Origin: Magicicada septendecula
Taxonomy: Eukaryota > Arthropoda > Insecta > Hemiptera > Cicadidae
Length of the DNA stretch: 64,000 nt
Reading direction: 5' to 3'
Assembly (NCBI GenBank): GCA_034769895.1
Contig: CM068368.1
Span: 688,773,877 to 688,837,876, forward strand
Shown here: positions 21,367 to 34,350 of the stretch, piece by piece
Numbering within the stretch: the stretch's first letter is position 1
How the letters are laid out: each line of letters starts with the position of its first letter
The notes under the pieces: model-generated
The model's input: the letters and a program-made list of their open reading frames with translations, nothing else
What the model was told of the DNA's origin: nothing
The model's database searches: none
Position numbers and translations under genes: made by a program

Positions 21367-22228
21367 TCTCTCTCTCTCTCATAATCACTTTCATCACCAC
21401 AACATTTCATAATCTCACTCCATCCAGAGGGCAACACAACATTATTACAACATCTGGCTTTACCAGATACACAAAAATAATTTCTTTGACATTTAAAAGA
21501 CCTTTTGTCTTCTGCAAAAACTAACGAGGAACCTTTGTCCTCCAACACTACTGGTGAAACCTTTTCTTCACCTATCTCACAAGAAAAATTTGCCCTCTTT
21601 TCACCCTCTACACTTAAACTGTCTTCACACTTTCTCTCATTCTCATCGGCATTTGCTAACAACACTTCATTACTAACTCTACTTCAACAAAATCTTCCTT
21701 ATCACTCTCAACATTAATCTCCTTGTTCTCTACTACCACGTTTTTACACATATCATTATAATTCTGATTTGTTTTACATTCAAAATTTTCGATTACCTTT
21801 TGTATTTGTTTATCAATTTTTTCTGAAACTTGTTCTTTAATAGTGTTGGAACATTCATCCATCTCATTTAGACGTTTATTCATAATGATTTCGAACTTAA
21901 CATTTTGTGTATTCATTTCACATAAACGCTTATCAAATTTTTGGTCAATATTATTTATATCACCCTTTAACTCATGGAATTTGCTATTAATTGTATTAAA
22001 TTTAACATCAGAATCACTCTTCTGTTCATTGAAAAGCAATTGCATCATTTTTATCATATCATTATCCTCAGATTGTTTATTTTTATTCATTACGGGTGGG
22101 GTTACCTGAATCCCTGAGTCATCTATTTCATCTGACTTACTTGATTCTCTATTTTGAACTGGGATTGGGGTCGAATGGACCTCCAACCCACTCATGACCG
22201 TTGATTCGGTGAAACTATTATTTTCCAT
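21360..22228 (-). pseudogene. ORF1 broken by 1-nt deletion (I6, type B)
   Basis: Same A-run deletion as I1 and I3, at 21675-21676 (pieces 21656-22228 and 21360-21665). Private changes: L6F and F127S. Confidence 0.6.
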
Positions 22229-22373
22229 TTTTGTTTTATATTATTTTTACATATATAAATATGCCCGGTTTTGCTTTCACAGTCTACAATTTACAACCTT
22301 GCCCCACTCCCAAATAACCCGTTCTGCAGCTTAATTATGTCTGGCGAATATACGTTATAAACCCTATACTCGA

Positions 22374-22391
22374 GTCCCTGTTCGGGCGCCA
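22374..22391 (-). other. Primer binding site (I6)
   Basis: Exact 18-nt tRNA-Lys(UUU) complement, 2 nt inside LTR 7. Confidence 0.95.
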
Positions 22392-22393
22392 TT

Positions 22394-23513
22394 TGTAACT
22401 ACTCACTTAATTCCTATTAATAATTAATTCTTACCTTAGGGTTTTTCCCAGAGTCGTACAGACGAAACTGCTGCAGAAAGGATTATTCGAGATACAAGGG
22501 GTAAAGATCAAATACACAGTTTGTGCTAAAACAAATTGCCTCTGGTTTATTATGCAAAATAACTACTTCGTCTCTCTTTCATGACATTTAAAATTCTTAT
22601 TTCTTTTCGTTAGATTAAATACTCGTTGAATGAGTAACAATTTGTTAAAATCAAACAAAGTAACAAAATGAATATTTCTTAATTAACTAGCTTATGACAA
22701 CTATGGTATACCACAACTATTTATTTTTAGCAATGAACCAATACGTGATGTAGCCACACACTCACACACATTAGTTCTTTGACTTTGTCGTTCTATTTAA
22801 ACCCCACTTTGAGATCTCTGAGGTACATTTAAGATTTACAATTTATTTATGTTGAATTATACTCTGGAGAAAAAGGTAAAATGATATTGGTTAAAACTCA
22901 GTTAATACTTAACGTCTGAAGAACTCCGCTGTTTTGCACTTCTGCTGTGAATGCACTGGTTTTTTTTTTCTTTGGTTAACACACCATAAATTAGTTTTGA
23001 CACTGTTTACCCGCGGGTACTGTTATTGATTATTTCGTATTAGGTTGATGCGCCACTATTATTTTAATCCACTTTAGAATAACATTTCTTTTTATTTTGT
23101 CGGCCGACATAAATTTTCGAACACTTAGCTCGTTTAGGTTGACCGCGCGGCCATGAGTTGCAACTGGAACTCGGCCGCACGTTTTACTGTTTGTACAATT
23201 TTTAACACTGTTAATGCGTTGAAAGATAGGCCTACTCTTAATTACGGCCTATCTTGCACCCGAGGCCACCGTTTGAATTTAAATCACCAACTTTACTGTC
23301 TGATGCTGCTTACTACTGTTCACTCTCTGATGACAAACTGCATACTTTGATTCACAAAAAGCCTGCTGCTGGGCCGGTTACGCAATACGTCTGGGCAATT
23401 GTTTAGGCTAACTGTATGTAGGTTGTACTGGGGCTCCTCACAGGTGAAAGTTAACAATTTATTAATTACTGAATTAAAATTAAAACTGGATCACACACTT
23501 CTGTACCGTTACA
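22394..23513 (-). repeat. LTR 7 (transition to right-block type)
   Basis: 1120 bp; the extra base is in the T run near 22960 (T10 for T9). First LTR with GGCCGCACG near 23174 and GGGGCTCCTCACAGG near 23430, marks of the right block, while it still has ATTAGTTC near 22770 as on the left. The block border therefore falls about here. Confidence 0.95.
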
Positions 23514-24580
23514 ATACCCCCCCAATAAGAGGTTGAAGGCCGAAGAGTTCAAACTCTTATTGCCTAAACCCTAAGAGGATCAGTGAGGATATGGCGCCGC
23601 AACCCCCCTGAGCACTCTACTAAAATCATGGGTTCTTACCCCCCTAGTCCGGCGACTGTGGCACATTCAATTAAAAAATCAACATACGGCCTTCCATCAC
23701 TCCATATCCCACAACTGATTTGTTTCCTCTTAGCCGTACTGGTTCATTGACAAAGCACTGGCTCATTTTTTATTATAAAATATCTCTTAACCCTAGAAAA
23801 TAGTATTAACAAAACAATATAGGATATATACAATACAGGAGTACATATAAGTTCCAGTCAAAATGACGCATTAATTATACAGAATTGCATTTACACAGAA
23901 TTTCCTTCAGTTTTCAATTTTAAATGAATATTTTAATCATTATGTTTTTTTATCAATTATTTATTTTACCATTACAATCAAAATTCAGATCAAACTAGAT
24001 TTAAAGTCATATTAAAAATTATCTTTTCAATTTATTTAATTACCTTTCATTAAATTTAACTCATATTGTTTTAATTAACAATTTCAAAATTAATTACATT
24101 TTTCAAAATGATCCGACATAAAATATTACCTACATTATTCAAAAAATTTACATTCCTTTCTTCACATATGGAATTTCTTTTTATTTCATAATAGGATTTT
24201 CCTACTGGCAATGATTCAGCAGACTACAACACTTTTGTTATTGTCAACTCAGCTTCAACACCTCTGGCTGTAAACATTAGTCAAAACATACAACACACCT
24301 GTTTACATAAACGGTCGTCTGCCAGACTGGTGTTATAAACACTCCTTCAGTCTAAACATTCTGCTTACCTCACCTCTAACACCTGTACTGCACTTTTCAA
24401 TTTTTTATAAATCTTTTAGTTAACAATTGTAATAATATAATAATTTTTATACAATTAATTTCACTATAATATATTTACAAATCTTTATCATTATTATTTC
24501 AGTTTTATCACACTTCAATGTCCAAGGTTGCGAGGTCTGAACCGTAAAACAAAATATTTACAATTGTTCCTTTATGAAGT
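23514..24580 (-). other. 3' non-coding segment of I7
   Basis: First right-block segment (longer T run near 23945, ACATTCC near 24150). The hairpin cap has GAAGAG for GAAGCG near 23546, which removes one cap pair. G7 tract intact. Confidence 0.6.
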
Positions 24581-24979
24581 TCAGCCTCCATCGTCAAAAA
24601 TTAGTCTGGTCTTTATGTAACACTTTTCAATTTTATTGATACGCCACATATGGTTATTTTTTGTTTTATAACCTCAAGAACTTATTTTTTCCATTGTACC
24701 AAAACAATAATCTATAGGGTTACCCCCCAAAATTATCTTATCATAAATCAAGTTGACATCAGTATTATTTGTAAAGTCTCCGTCAGTGTTTTTTGTTATT
24801 ACCATTGCATTATTATTACCATATTCTGCTACTATAGGTTCAGTAACAGGCAAATATTTGTCATCAATATACACATTGTTTGTCACACAAGGTATGTTTT
24901 TAATTCTACCAGTTCTCTCACTATTTAAACTCTGTATTAACTCTTCATAATCTCTCTTCCCCTTAAATATTTCTACCAT
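24581..24979 (-). pseudogene. ORF2 with nonsense change (I7)
   Basis: Codon 102 (Cys) is changed to TGA, leaving 101 aa (24674-24979). Also N46T, shared with I11, and GGNPIDY. Confidence 0.55.
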
Positions 24980-25842
24980 TCTCTCTCTCTCTCATAATCA
25001 CTTTCATCACCACAACATTTCATAATCTCACTCCATCCAGAGGGCAACACAACATTATTACAACATCTGGCTTTACCAGATACACAAAAATAATTTCTTT
25101 GACATTTAAAAGACCTTTTGTCTTCTACAAAAACTAACGAGGAACCTTTGTCCTCCAACACTACTGGTGAAACCTTTTCTTCACCTATCTCACAAGAAAA
25201 ATGTGCCCTCTTTTCACCCTCTACACTTAAACTGTCTTCACACTCTCTCTCATTCTCATCGGCATTTGCTAACAACACTTCATTACTAAACTCTACTTCA
25301 ACAAAATCTTCCTTATCACTCTCAACATTAATCTCCTTGTTCTCTACTACCACGTTTTTACACATATCATTATAATTCTGATTTGTTTTACATTCAAAAT
25401 TTTCGATTACCTTTTGTATTTGTTTATCAATTTTTTCTGACACTTGTTCTTTAATAGTGTTGAAACATTCATCCATCTCATTTAGACGTTTATTCATACT
25501 GATTTCGAACTTAACATTTTGTGTATTCATTTCACATAAATGCTTATCAAATTTTTGGTCAATATTATTTATATCACCCTTTAACTCATGGAATTTGCTA
25601 TTAATTGTATTAAATTTAACATCAGAATCACTCTTCTGTTCATTGAAAAGCAATTGCATCATTTTTATCATATCATTATCCTCAGATTGTTTATTTTTAT
25701 TCATTACGGGTGGGGTTACCTGAATCCCTGAGTCATCTATTTCATCTGACTTACTTGATTCTCTATTTTGAACTGGGATTGGGGTCGAATGGACCTCCAA
25801 CCCACTCATGACCGTTGATTCGGTCAAACTATTATTTTCCAT
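24973..25842 (-). CDS. ORF1, Gag-like, intact (I7, type C)
   Basis: 289 aa, starts MENNS and has S186 like all right-block copies. Private changes R101H and N214H. Confidence 0.63.
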   Translation of the reverse strand: MENNSLTESTVMSGLEVHSTPIPVQNRESSKSDEIDDSGIQVTPPVMNKNKQSEDNDMIKMMQLLFNEQKSDSDVKFNTINSKFHELKGDINNIDQKFDKHLCEMNTQNVKFEISMNKRLNEMDECFNTIKEQVSEKIDKQIQKVIENFECKTNQNYNDMCKNVVVENKEINVESDKEDFVEVEFSNEVLLANADENERECEDSLSVEGEKRAHFSCEIGEEKVSPVVLEDKGSSLVFVEDKRSFKCQRNYFCVSGKARCCNNVVLPSGWSEIMKCCGDESDYEREREW

Positions 25843-25987
25843 TTTTGTTTTATATTATTTTTACATATATAAATATGCCCGGTTTTGCTTTCACAGTCTA
25901 CAATTTACAACCTCGCCCCACTCCCAAATAACCCGTTCTGCAGCTTAATTATGTCTGGCGAATATACGTTATAAACCCTATACTCGA

Positions 25988-26005
25988 GTCCCTGTTCGGG
26001 CGCCA
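25988..26005 (-). other. Primer binding site (I7)
   Basis: Exact 18-nt tRNA-Lys(UUU) complement, 2 nt inside LTR 8. Confidence 0.95.
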
Positions 26006-26007
26006 TT

Positions 26008-27127
26008 TGTAACTACTCACCTAATTCCTATTAATAATTAATTCTTACCTTAGGGTTTTTCCCAGAGTCGTACAGACGAAACTGCTGCAGAAAGGATTAT
26101 TCGAGATACAAGGGGTAAAGATCAAATACACAGTTTGTGCTAAAACAAATTGCCTCTGGTTTATTATGCAAAATAACTACTTCGTCTCTCTTTCATGACA
26201 TTTAAAATTCTTATTTCTTTTCGTTAGATTAAATACTCGTTGAATGAGTAACAATTTGTAAAAATCAAACAAAGTAACAAAATGAATATTTCTTAATTAA
26301 CTAGCTTATGACAACTATGGTATACCACAACTATTTATTTTTAGCAATGAACCAATACGTGATGTAGCCACACACTCACACACATTAGTTCTTTGACTTT
26401 GTCGTTCTATTTAAACCCCACTTTGAGATCTCTGAGGTACATTTAAGATTTACAATTTATTTATGTTGAATTATACTCTGGAGAAAAAGGTAAAATGATA
26501 TTGGTTAAAACTCAGTTAATACTTAACGTCTGAAGAACTCCGCTGTTTTGCACTTCTGCTGTGAATGCACTGGTTTTTTTTTTCTTTGGTTAACACACCA
26601 TAAATTAGTTTTGACACTGTTTACCCGCGGGTACTGTTATTGATTATTTCGTATTAGGTTGATGCGCCACTATTATTTTAATCCACTTTAGAATAACATT
26701 TCTTTTTATTTTGTCGGCCGACATAAATTTTCGAACACTTAGCTCGTTTAGGTTGACCGCGCGGCCATGAGTTGCAACTGGAACTCGGCCGCACGTTTTA
26801 CTGTTTGTACAACTTTTAACACTGTTAATGCGTTGAAAGATAGGCCTACTCTTAATTACGGCCTATCTTGCACCCGAGGCCACCGTTTGAATTTAAATCA
26901 CCAACTTTACTGTCTGATGCTGCTTACTACTGTTCACTCTCTGATGACAAACTGCATACTGTGATTCACAAAAAGCCTGCTGCTGGGCCGGTTACGCAAT
27001 ACGTCTGGGCAATTGTTTAGGCTAACTGTATGTAGGTTGTACTGGGGCTCCTCACAGGTGAAAGTTAACAATTTATTAATTACTGAATTAAAATTAAAAC
27101 TGGATCACACACTTCTGTACCGTTACA
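26008..27127 (-). repeat. LTR 8
   Basis: 1120 bp. Carries GGCCGCACG and GGGGCTCCTCACAGG. One private change in U5 (CTCACCTAATT near 26019). Confidence 0.95.
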
Positions 27128-28194
27128 ATACCCCCCCAATAAGAGGTTGAAGGCCGAAGCGTTCAAACTCTTATTGCCTAAACCCTAAGAGGATCAGTGA
27201 GGATATGGCGCCGCAACCCCCCTGAGCACTCTACTAAAATCATGGGTTCTTACCCCCCTAGTCCGGCGACTGTGGCACATTCAATTAAAAAATCAACATA
27301 CGGCCTTCCATCACTCCATATCCCACAACTGATTTGTTTCCTCTTAGCCGTACTGGTTCATTGACAAAGCACTGGCTCATTTTTTATTATAAAATATCTC
27401 TTAACCCTTGAAAATAGTATTAACAAAACAATATAGGATATATACAATACAGGAGTACATATAAGTTCCAGTCAAAATGGCGCATTAATTATACAGAATT
27501 GCATTTACACAGAATTTCCTTCAGTTTTCAATTTTAAATGAATATTTTAATCATTATGTTTTTTTATCAATTATTTATTTTACCATTACAATCAAAATTC
27601 AGATCAAACTAGATTTAAAGTCATATTAAAAATTATCTTTTCAATTTATTTAATTACCTTTCATTAAATTTAACTCATATTGTTTTAATTAACAATTTCA
27701 AAATTAATTACATTTTTCAAAATGATCCGACATAAAATATTACCTACATTATTCAAAAATTTTACATTCCTTTCTTCACATATGGAATTTCTTCTTATTT
27801 CATAATAGGATTTTCCTACTGGCAATGATTCAGCAGACTACAACACTTTTGTTATTGTCAACTCAGCTTCAACACCTCTGGCTGTAAACATTAGTCAAAA
27901 CATACAACACACCTGTTTACATAAACGGTCGTCTGCCAGACTGGTGTTATAAACACTCCTTCAGTCTAAACATTCTGCTTACCTCATCTCTAACACCTGT
28001 ACTGCACTTTTCAATTTTTTATAAATCTTTTAGTTAACAATTGTAATAATATAATAATTTTTATACAATTAATTTCACTATAATATATTTACAAATCTTT
28101 ATCATTATTATTTCAGTTTTATCACACTTCAATGTCCAAGGTTGCGAGGTCTGAACCGTAAAACAAAATATTTACAATTGTTCCTTTATGAAGT
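27128..28194 (-). other. 3' non-coding segment of I8
   Basis: As other right-block copies; private changes near 27409 (CCCTTGAAA) and 27480 (ATGGCGC). Hairpin and G7 tract intact. Confidence 0.6.
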
Positions 28195-28591
28195 TCAGCC
28201 TCCATCGTCAAAAATTAGTCTGGTCTTTATGTAACACTTTTCAATTTTATTGATACACCACATATGGTTATTTTTTGTTTTATAACCACAAGAACTTATT
28301 TTTTCCATTGTACCAAAACAATAATCTACAGGGTTACCCCCCAAAATTATCTTATCATAAATCAAGTTGACATCAGTATTATTTGTAAAGTCTCCGTCAG
28401 TGTTTTTTGTTATTACCATTGCATTATTATTACCATATTCTGCTACTATAGGTTCATTAACAGGCAAATATTTGTCATCAATATACACATTGTTTGTCAC
28501 ACAAGGTATGTTTTTAATTCTACCAGTTCTCTCACTATTTAAACTCTGTATTAACTTCATAATCTCTCTTCCCCTTAAATATTTCTACCAT
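28195..28591 (-). pseudogene. ORF2 with early frameshift (I8)
   Basis: Two bases are lost near 28556 (about codon 12), so the normal start no longer reads through. The rest stays open as 28195-28560. R113C is private; GGNPVDY. Confidence 0.55.
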
Positions 28592-29452
28592 TCTCTCTCT
28601 CTCTCATAATCACTTTCATCACCACAACATTTCATAGTCTCACTCCATCCAGAGGGCAACACAAAATTATTACAACATCTGGCTTTACCAGATACACAAA
28701 AATAATTTCTTTGACATTTAAAAGACCTTTTGTCTTCTACAAAAACTAACGAGGAACCTTTGTCCTCCAACACTACTGGTGAAACCTTTTCTTCACCTAT
28801 CTCACAAGAAAAATTTGCCCTCTTTTCACCCTCTACACTTAAACTGTCTTCACACTTTCTCTCATTCTCATCGGCATTTGCTAACAACACTTCATTACTA
28901 AACTCTACTTCAACAAAATCTTCCTTATCACTCTCAACATTAATCTCCTTGTTCTCTACTACCACGTTTTTACACATATCATTATAATTCTGATTTGTTT
29001 TACATTCAAAATTTTCGATTACCTTTTGAATTTGTTTATCAATTTTTTCTGACACTTGTTCTTTAATAGTGTTGAAACATTCATCCATCTCATTTAGACG
29101 TTTATTCATACTGATTTCGAACTTAACATTTTGTGTATTCATTTCACATAAACGCTTATCAAATTTTTGGTCAATATTATTTATATCACCCTTTAACTCA
29201 TGGAATTTGCTATTAATTGTATTAAATTTAACATCAATCACTCTTCTGTTCATTGAAAAGCAATTGCATCATTTTTATCATATCATTATCCTCAGATTGT
29301 TTATTTTTATTCATTACGGGTGGGGTTACCTGAATCCCTGAGTCATCTATTTCATCTGACTTACTTGATTCTCTATTTTGAACTGGGATTGGGGTCGAAT
29401 GGACCTCCAACCCACTCATGACCGTTGATTCGGTCAAACTATTATTTTCCAT
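28585..29452 (-). pseudogene. ORF1 with 2-nt deletion (I8)
   Basis: Two bases are lost near 29236 (codon about 72, in the SDSD stretch), splitting it into 29234-29452 and 28585-29253. Both ORFs of this unit are broken. Confidence 0.6.
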
Positions 29453-29597
29453 TTTTGTTTTATATTATTTTTACATATATAAATATGCCCGGTTTTGCTT
29501 TCACAGTCTACAATTTACAACCTCGCCACACTCCCAAATAACCCGTTCTGCAGCTTAATTATGTCTGGCGAATATACGTTATAAACCCTATACTCGA

Positions 29598-29615
29598 GTC
29601 CCTGTTCGGGCGCCA
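29598..29615 (-). other. Primer binding site (I8)
   Basis: Exact 18-nt tRNA-Lys(UUU) complement, 2 nt inside LTR 9. Confidence 0.95.
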
Positions 29616-29617
29616 TT

Positions 29618-30737
29618 TGTAACTACTCACTTAATTCCTATTAATAATTAATTCTTACCTTAGGGTTTTTCCCAGAGTCGTACAGACGAAACTGCTGCAG
29701 AAAGGATTATTCGAGATACAAGGGGTAAAGATCAAATACACAGTTTGTGCTAAAACAAATTGCCTCTGGTTTATTATGCAAAATAACTACTTCGTCTCTC
29801 TTTCATGACATTTAAAATTCTTATTTCTTTTCGTTAGATTAAATACTCGTTGAATGAGTAACAATTTGTAAAAATCAAACAAAGTAACAAAATGAATATT
29901 TCTTAATGAACTAGCTTATGACAACTATGGTATACCACAACTATTTATTTTTAGCAATGAACCAATACGTGATGTAGCCACACACTCACACACATTCGTT
30001 CTTTGACTTTGTCGTTCTATTTAAACCGCACTTTGAGATCTCTGAGGTACATTTAAGATTTACAATTTATTTATGTTGAATTATACTCTGGAGAAAAAGG
30101 TAAAATGATATTGGTTAAAACTCAGTTAATACTTAACGTCTGAAGAACTCCGCTGTTTTGCACTTCTGCTGTGAATGCACTGGTTTTTTTTTTCTTTGGT
30201 TAACACACCATAAATTAGTTTTGACACTGTTTACCCGCGGGTACTGTTATTGATTATTTCGTATTAGGTTGATGCGCCACTATTATTTTAATCCACTTTA
30301 GAATAACATTTCTTTTTATTTTGTCGGCCGACATAAATTTTCGAACACTTAGCTCGTTTAGGTTGACCGCGCGGCCATGAGTTGCAACTGGAACTCGGCC
30401 ACACGTTTTACTGTTTGTACAACTTTTAACACTGTTAATGCGTTGAAAGATAGGCCTACTCTTAATTACGGCCTATCTTGCACCCGAGGCCACCGTTTGA
30501 ATTTAAATCACCAACTTTACTGTCTGATGCTGCTTACTACTGTTCACTCTCTGATGACAAACTGCATACTGTGATTCACAAAAAGCCTGCTGCTGGGCCG
30601 GTTACGCAATACGTCTGGGCAATTGTTTAGGCTAACTGTATGTAGGTTGTACTGGGGCTCCTCACAGGTGAAAGTTAACAATTTATTAATTACTGAATTA
30701 AAATTAAAACTGGATCACACACTTCTGTACCGTTACA
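29618..30737 (-). repeat. LTR 9
   Basis: 1120 bp. First LTR from the left with ACATTCGTTC (near 29995) and TTAATGAAC (near 29905); has GGCCACACG like the left block. Confidence 0.95.
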
Positions 30738-31804
30738 ATACCCCCCCAATAAGAGGTTGAAGGCCGAAGCGTTCAAACTCTTATTGCCTAAACCCTAAGA
30801 GGATCAGTGAGGATATGGCGCCGCAACCCCCCTGAGCACTCTACTAAAATCATGGGTTCTTACCCCCCTAGTCCGGCGACTGTGGCACATTCAATTAAAA
30901 AATCAACATACGGCCTTCCATCACTCCATATCCCACAACTGATTTGTTTCCTCTTAGCCGTACTGGTTCATTGACAAAGCACTGGCTCATTTTTTATTAT
31001 AAAATATCTCTTAACCCTAGAAAATAGTATTAACAAAACAATATAGGATATATACAATACAGGAGTACATATAAGTTCCAGTCAAAATGACGCATTAATT
31101 ATACAGAATTGCATTTACACAGAATTTCCTTCAGTTTTCAATTTTAAATGAATATTTTAATCATTATGTTTTTTTATCAATTATTTATTTTACCATTACA
31201 ATCAAAATTCAGATCAAACTAGATTTAAAGTCATATTAAAAATTATCTTTTCAATTTATTTAATTACCTTTCATTAAATTTAACTCATATTGTTTTAATT
31301 AACAATTTCAAAATTAATTACATTTTTCAAAATGATCCGACATAAAATATTACCTACATTATTCAAAAATTTTACATTCCTTTCTTCACATATGGAATTT
31401 CTTTTTATTTCATAATAGGATTTTCCTACTGGCAATGATTCAGCAGACTACAACACTTTTGTTATTGTCAACTCAGCTTCAACACCTCTGGCTGTAAACA
31501 TTAGTCAAAACATACAACACACCTGTTTACATAAACGGTCGTCTGCCAGACTGGTGTTATAAACACTCCTTCAGTCTAAACATTCTGCTTACCTCACCTC
31601 TAACACCTGTACTGCACTTTTCAATTTTTTATAAATCTTTTAGTTAACAATTGTAATAATATAATAATTTTTATACAATTAATTTCACTATAATATATTT
31701 ACAAATCTTTATCATTATTATTTCAGTTTTATCACACTTCAATGTCCAAGGTTGCGAGGTCTGAACCGTAAAACAAAATATTTACAATTGTTCCTTTATG
31801 AAGT
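30738..31804 (-). other. 3' non-coding segment of I9
   Basis: Standard right-block sequence; hairpin and G7 tract intact. Confidence 0.6.
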
Positions 31805-32202
31805 TCAGCCTCCATCGTCGAAAATTAGTCTGGTCTTTATGTAACACTTTTCAATTTTATTGATACGCCACATATGGTTATTTTTTGTTTTATAACCACA
31901 AGAACTTATTTTTTCCATTGTACCAAAACAATAATCTACAGGGTTACCCCCCAAAATTATCTTATCATAAATCAAGTTGACATCAGTATTATTTGTAAAG
32001 TCTCCGTCAGTTTTTTTGTTATTACCATTGCATTATTATTACCATATTCTGCTACTATAGGTTCATTAACAGGCAAATATTTGTCATCAATATACACATT
32101 GTTTGTCACACAAGGTATGTTTTTAATTCTACCAGTTCTCTCACTATTTAAACTCTGTATTAACTCTTCATAATCTCTCTTCCCCTTAAATATTTCTACC
32201 AT
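31805..32202 (-). pseudogene. ORF2 with 1-nt deletion (I9)
   Basis: One base is lost at the T run near 32012 (about codon 63). The N-terminal ORF 31972-32202 ends out of frame after 76 codons. Confidence 0.55.
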
Positions 32203-33065
32203 TCTCTCTCTCTCTCATAATCACTTTCATCACCACAACATTTCATAATCTCACTCCATCCAGAGGGCAACACAACATTATTACAACATCTGGCTTTACC
32301 AGATACACAAAAATAATTTCTTTGACATTTAAAAGACCTTTTGTCTTCTACAAAAACTAACGAGGAACCTTTGTCCTCCAACACTACTGGTGAAACCTTT
32401 TCTTCACCTATCTCACAAGAAAAATTTGCCCTCTTTTCACCCTCTACACTTAAACTGTCTTCACACTTTCTCTCATTCTCATCGGCATTTGCTAACAACA
32501 CTTCATTACTAAACTCTACTTCAACAAAATCTTCCTTATCACTCTCAACATTAATCTCCTTGTTCTCTACTACCACGTTTTTACACATATCATTATAATT
32601 CTGATTTGTTTTACATTCAAAATTTTCGATTACCTTTTGTATTTATTTATCAATTTTTTCTGACACTTGTTCTTTAATAGTGTTGAAACATTCATCCATC
32701 TCATTTAGTCGTTTATTCATACTGATTTCGAACTTAACATTTTGTGTATTCATTTCACATAAACGCTTATCAAATTTTTGGTCAATATTATTTATATCAC
32801 CCTTTAACTCATGGAATTTGCTATTAATTGTATTAAATTTAACATCAGAATCACTCTTCTGTTCATTGAAAAGCAATTGCATCATTTTTATCATATCATT
32901 ATCCTCAGATTGTTTATTTTTATTCATTACGGGTGGGGTTACCTGAATCCCTGAGTCATCTATTTCATCTGACTTACTTGATTCTCTATTTTGAACTGGG
33001 ATTGGGGTCGAATGGACCTCCAACCCACTCATGACCGTTGATTCGGTCCAACTATTATTTTCCAT
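32196..33065 (-). pseudogene. ORF1 with nonsense change (I9)
   Basis: Codon 141 (Gln) is TAA (32643-32645), leaving 140 aa without the acidic and Cys-rich parts. Also L6W. With ORF2 broken too, this unit encodes neither protein. Confidence 0.6.
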
Positions 33066-33210
33066 TTTTGTTTTATATTATTTTTACATATATAAATATG
33101 CCCGGTTTTGCTTTCACAGTCTACAATTTACAACCTCGCCACACTCCCAAATAACCCGTTCTGCAGCTTAATTATGTCTGGCGAATATACGTTATAAACC
33201 CTATACTCGA

Positions 33211-33228
33211 GTCCCTGTTCGGGCGCCA
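33211..33228 (-). other. Primer binding site (I9)
   Basis: Exact 18-nt tRNA-Lys(UUU) complement, 2 nt inside LTR 10. Confidence 0.95.
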
Positions 33229-33230
33229 TT

Positions 33231-34350
33231 TGTAACTACTCACTTAATTCCTATTAATAATTAATTCTTACCTTAGGGTTTTTCCCAGAGTCGTACAGAC
33301 GAAACTGCTGCAGAAAGGATTATTCGAGATACAAGGGGTAAAGATCAAATACACAGTTTGTGCTAAAACAAATTGCCTCTGGTTTATTATGCAAAATAAC
33401 TACTTCGTCTCTCTTTCATGACATTTAAAATTCTTATTTCTTTTCGTTAGATTAAATACTCGTTGAATGAGTAACAATTTGTAAAAATCAAACAAAGTAA
33501 CAAAATTAATATTTCTTAATTAACTAGCTTATGACAACTATGGTATACCACAACTATTTATTTTTAGCAATGAACCAATACGTGATGTAGCCACACACTC
33601 ACACACATTCGTTCTTTGACTTTGTCGTTCTATTTAAACCGCACTTTGAGATCTCTGAGGTACATTTAAGATTTACAATTTATTTATGTTGAATTATACT
33701 GTGGAGAAAAAGGTAAAATGATATTGGTTAAAACTCAGTTAATACTTAACGTCTGAAGAACTCCGCTGTTTTGCACTTCTGCTGTGAATGCACTGGTTTT
33801 TTTTTTCTTTGGTTAACACACCATAAATTAGTTTTGACACTGTTTACCCGCGGGTACTGTTATTGATTATTTCGTATTAGGTTGATGCACCACTATTATT
33901 TTAATCCACTTTAGAATAACATTTCTTTTTATTTTGTCGGCCGACATAAATTTTCGAACACTTAGCTCGTTTAGGTTGACCGCGCGGCCATGAGTTGCAA
34001 CTGGAACTCGGCCGCACGTTTTACTGTTTGTACAACTTTTAACACTGTTAATGCGTTGAAAGATAGGCCTACTCTTAATTACGGCCTATCTTGCACCCGA
34101 GGCCACCGTTTGAATTTAAATCACCAACTTTACTGTCTGATGCTGCTTACTACTGTTCACTCTCTGATGACAAACTGCATACTGTGATTCACAAAAAGCC
34201 TGCTGCTGGGCCGGTTACGCAATACGTCTGGGCAATTGTTTAGGCTAACTGTATGTAGGTTGTACTGAGGCTCCTCATAGGTGAAAGTTAACAATTTATT
34301 AATTACTGAATTAAAATTAAAACTGGATCACACACTTCTGTACCGTTACA
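33231..34350 (-). repeat. LTR 10
   Basis: 1120 bp, mosaic of types: ATTCGTTC and GGCCGCACG as on the right, but TTAATTAAC and GAGGCTCCTCATAGG as on the left. GATGCACCAC near 33885 lies between the left (GATGCGCCAC) and right (GATGTATCAC) forms. Confidence 0.95.
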
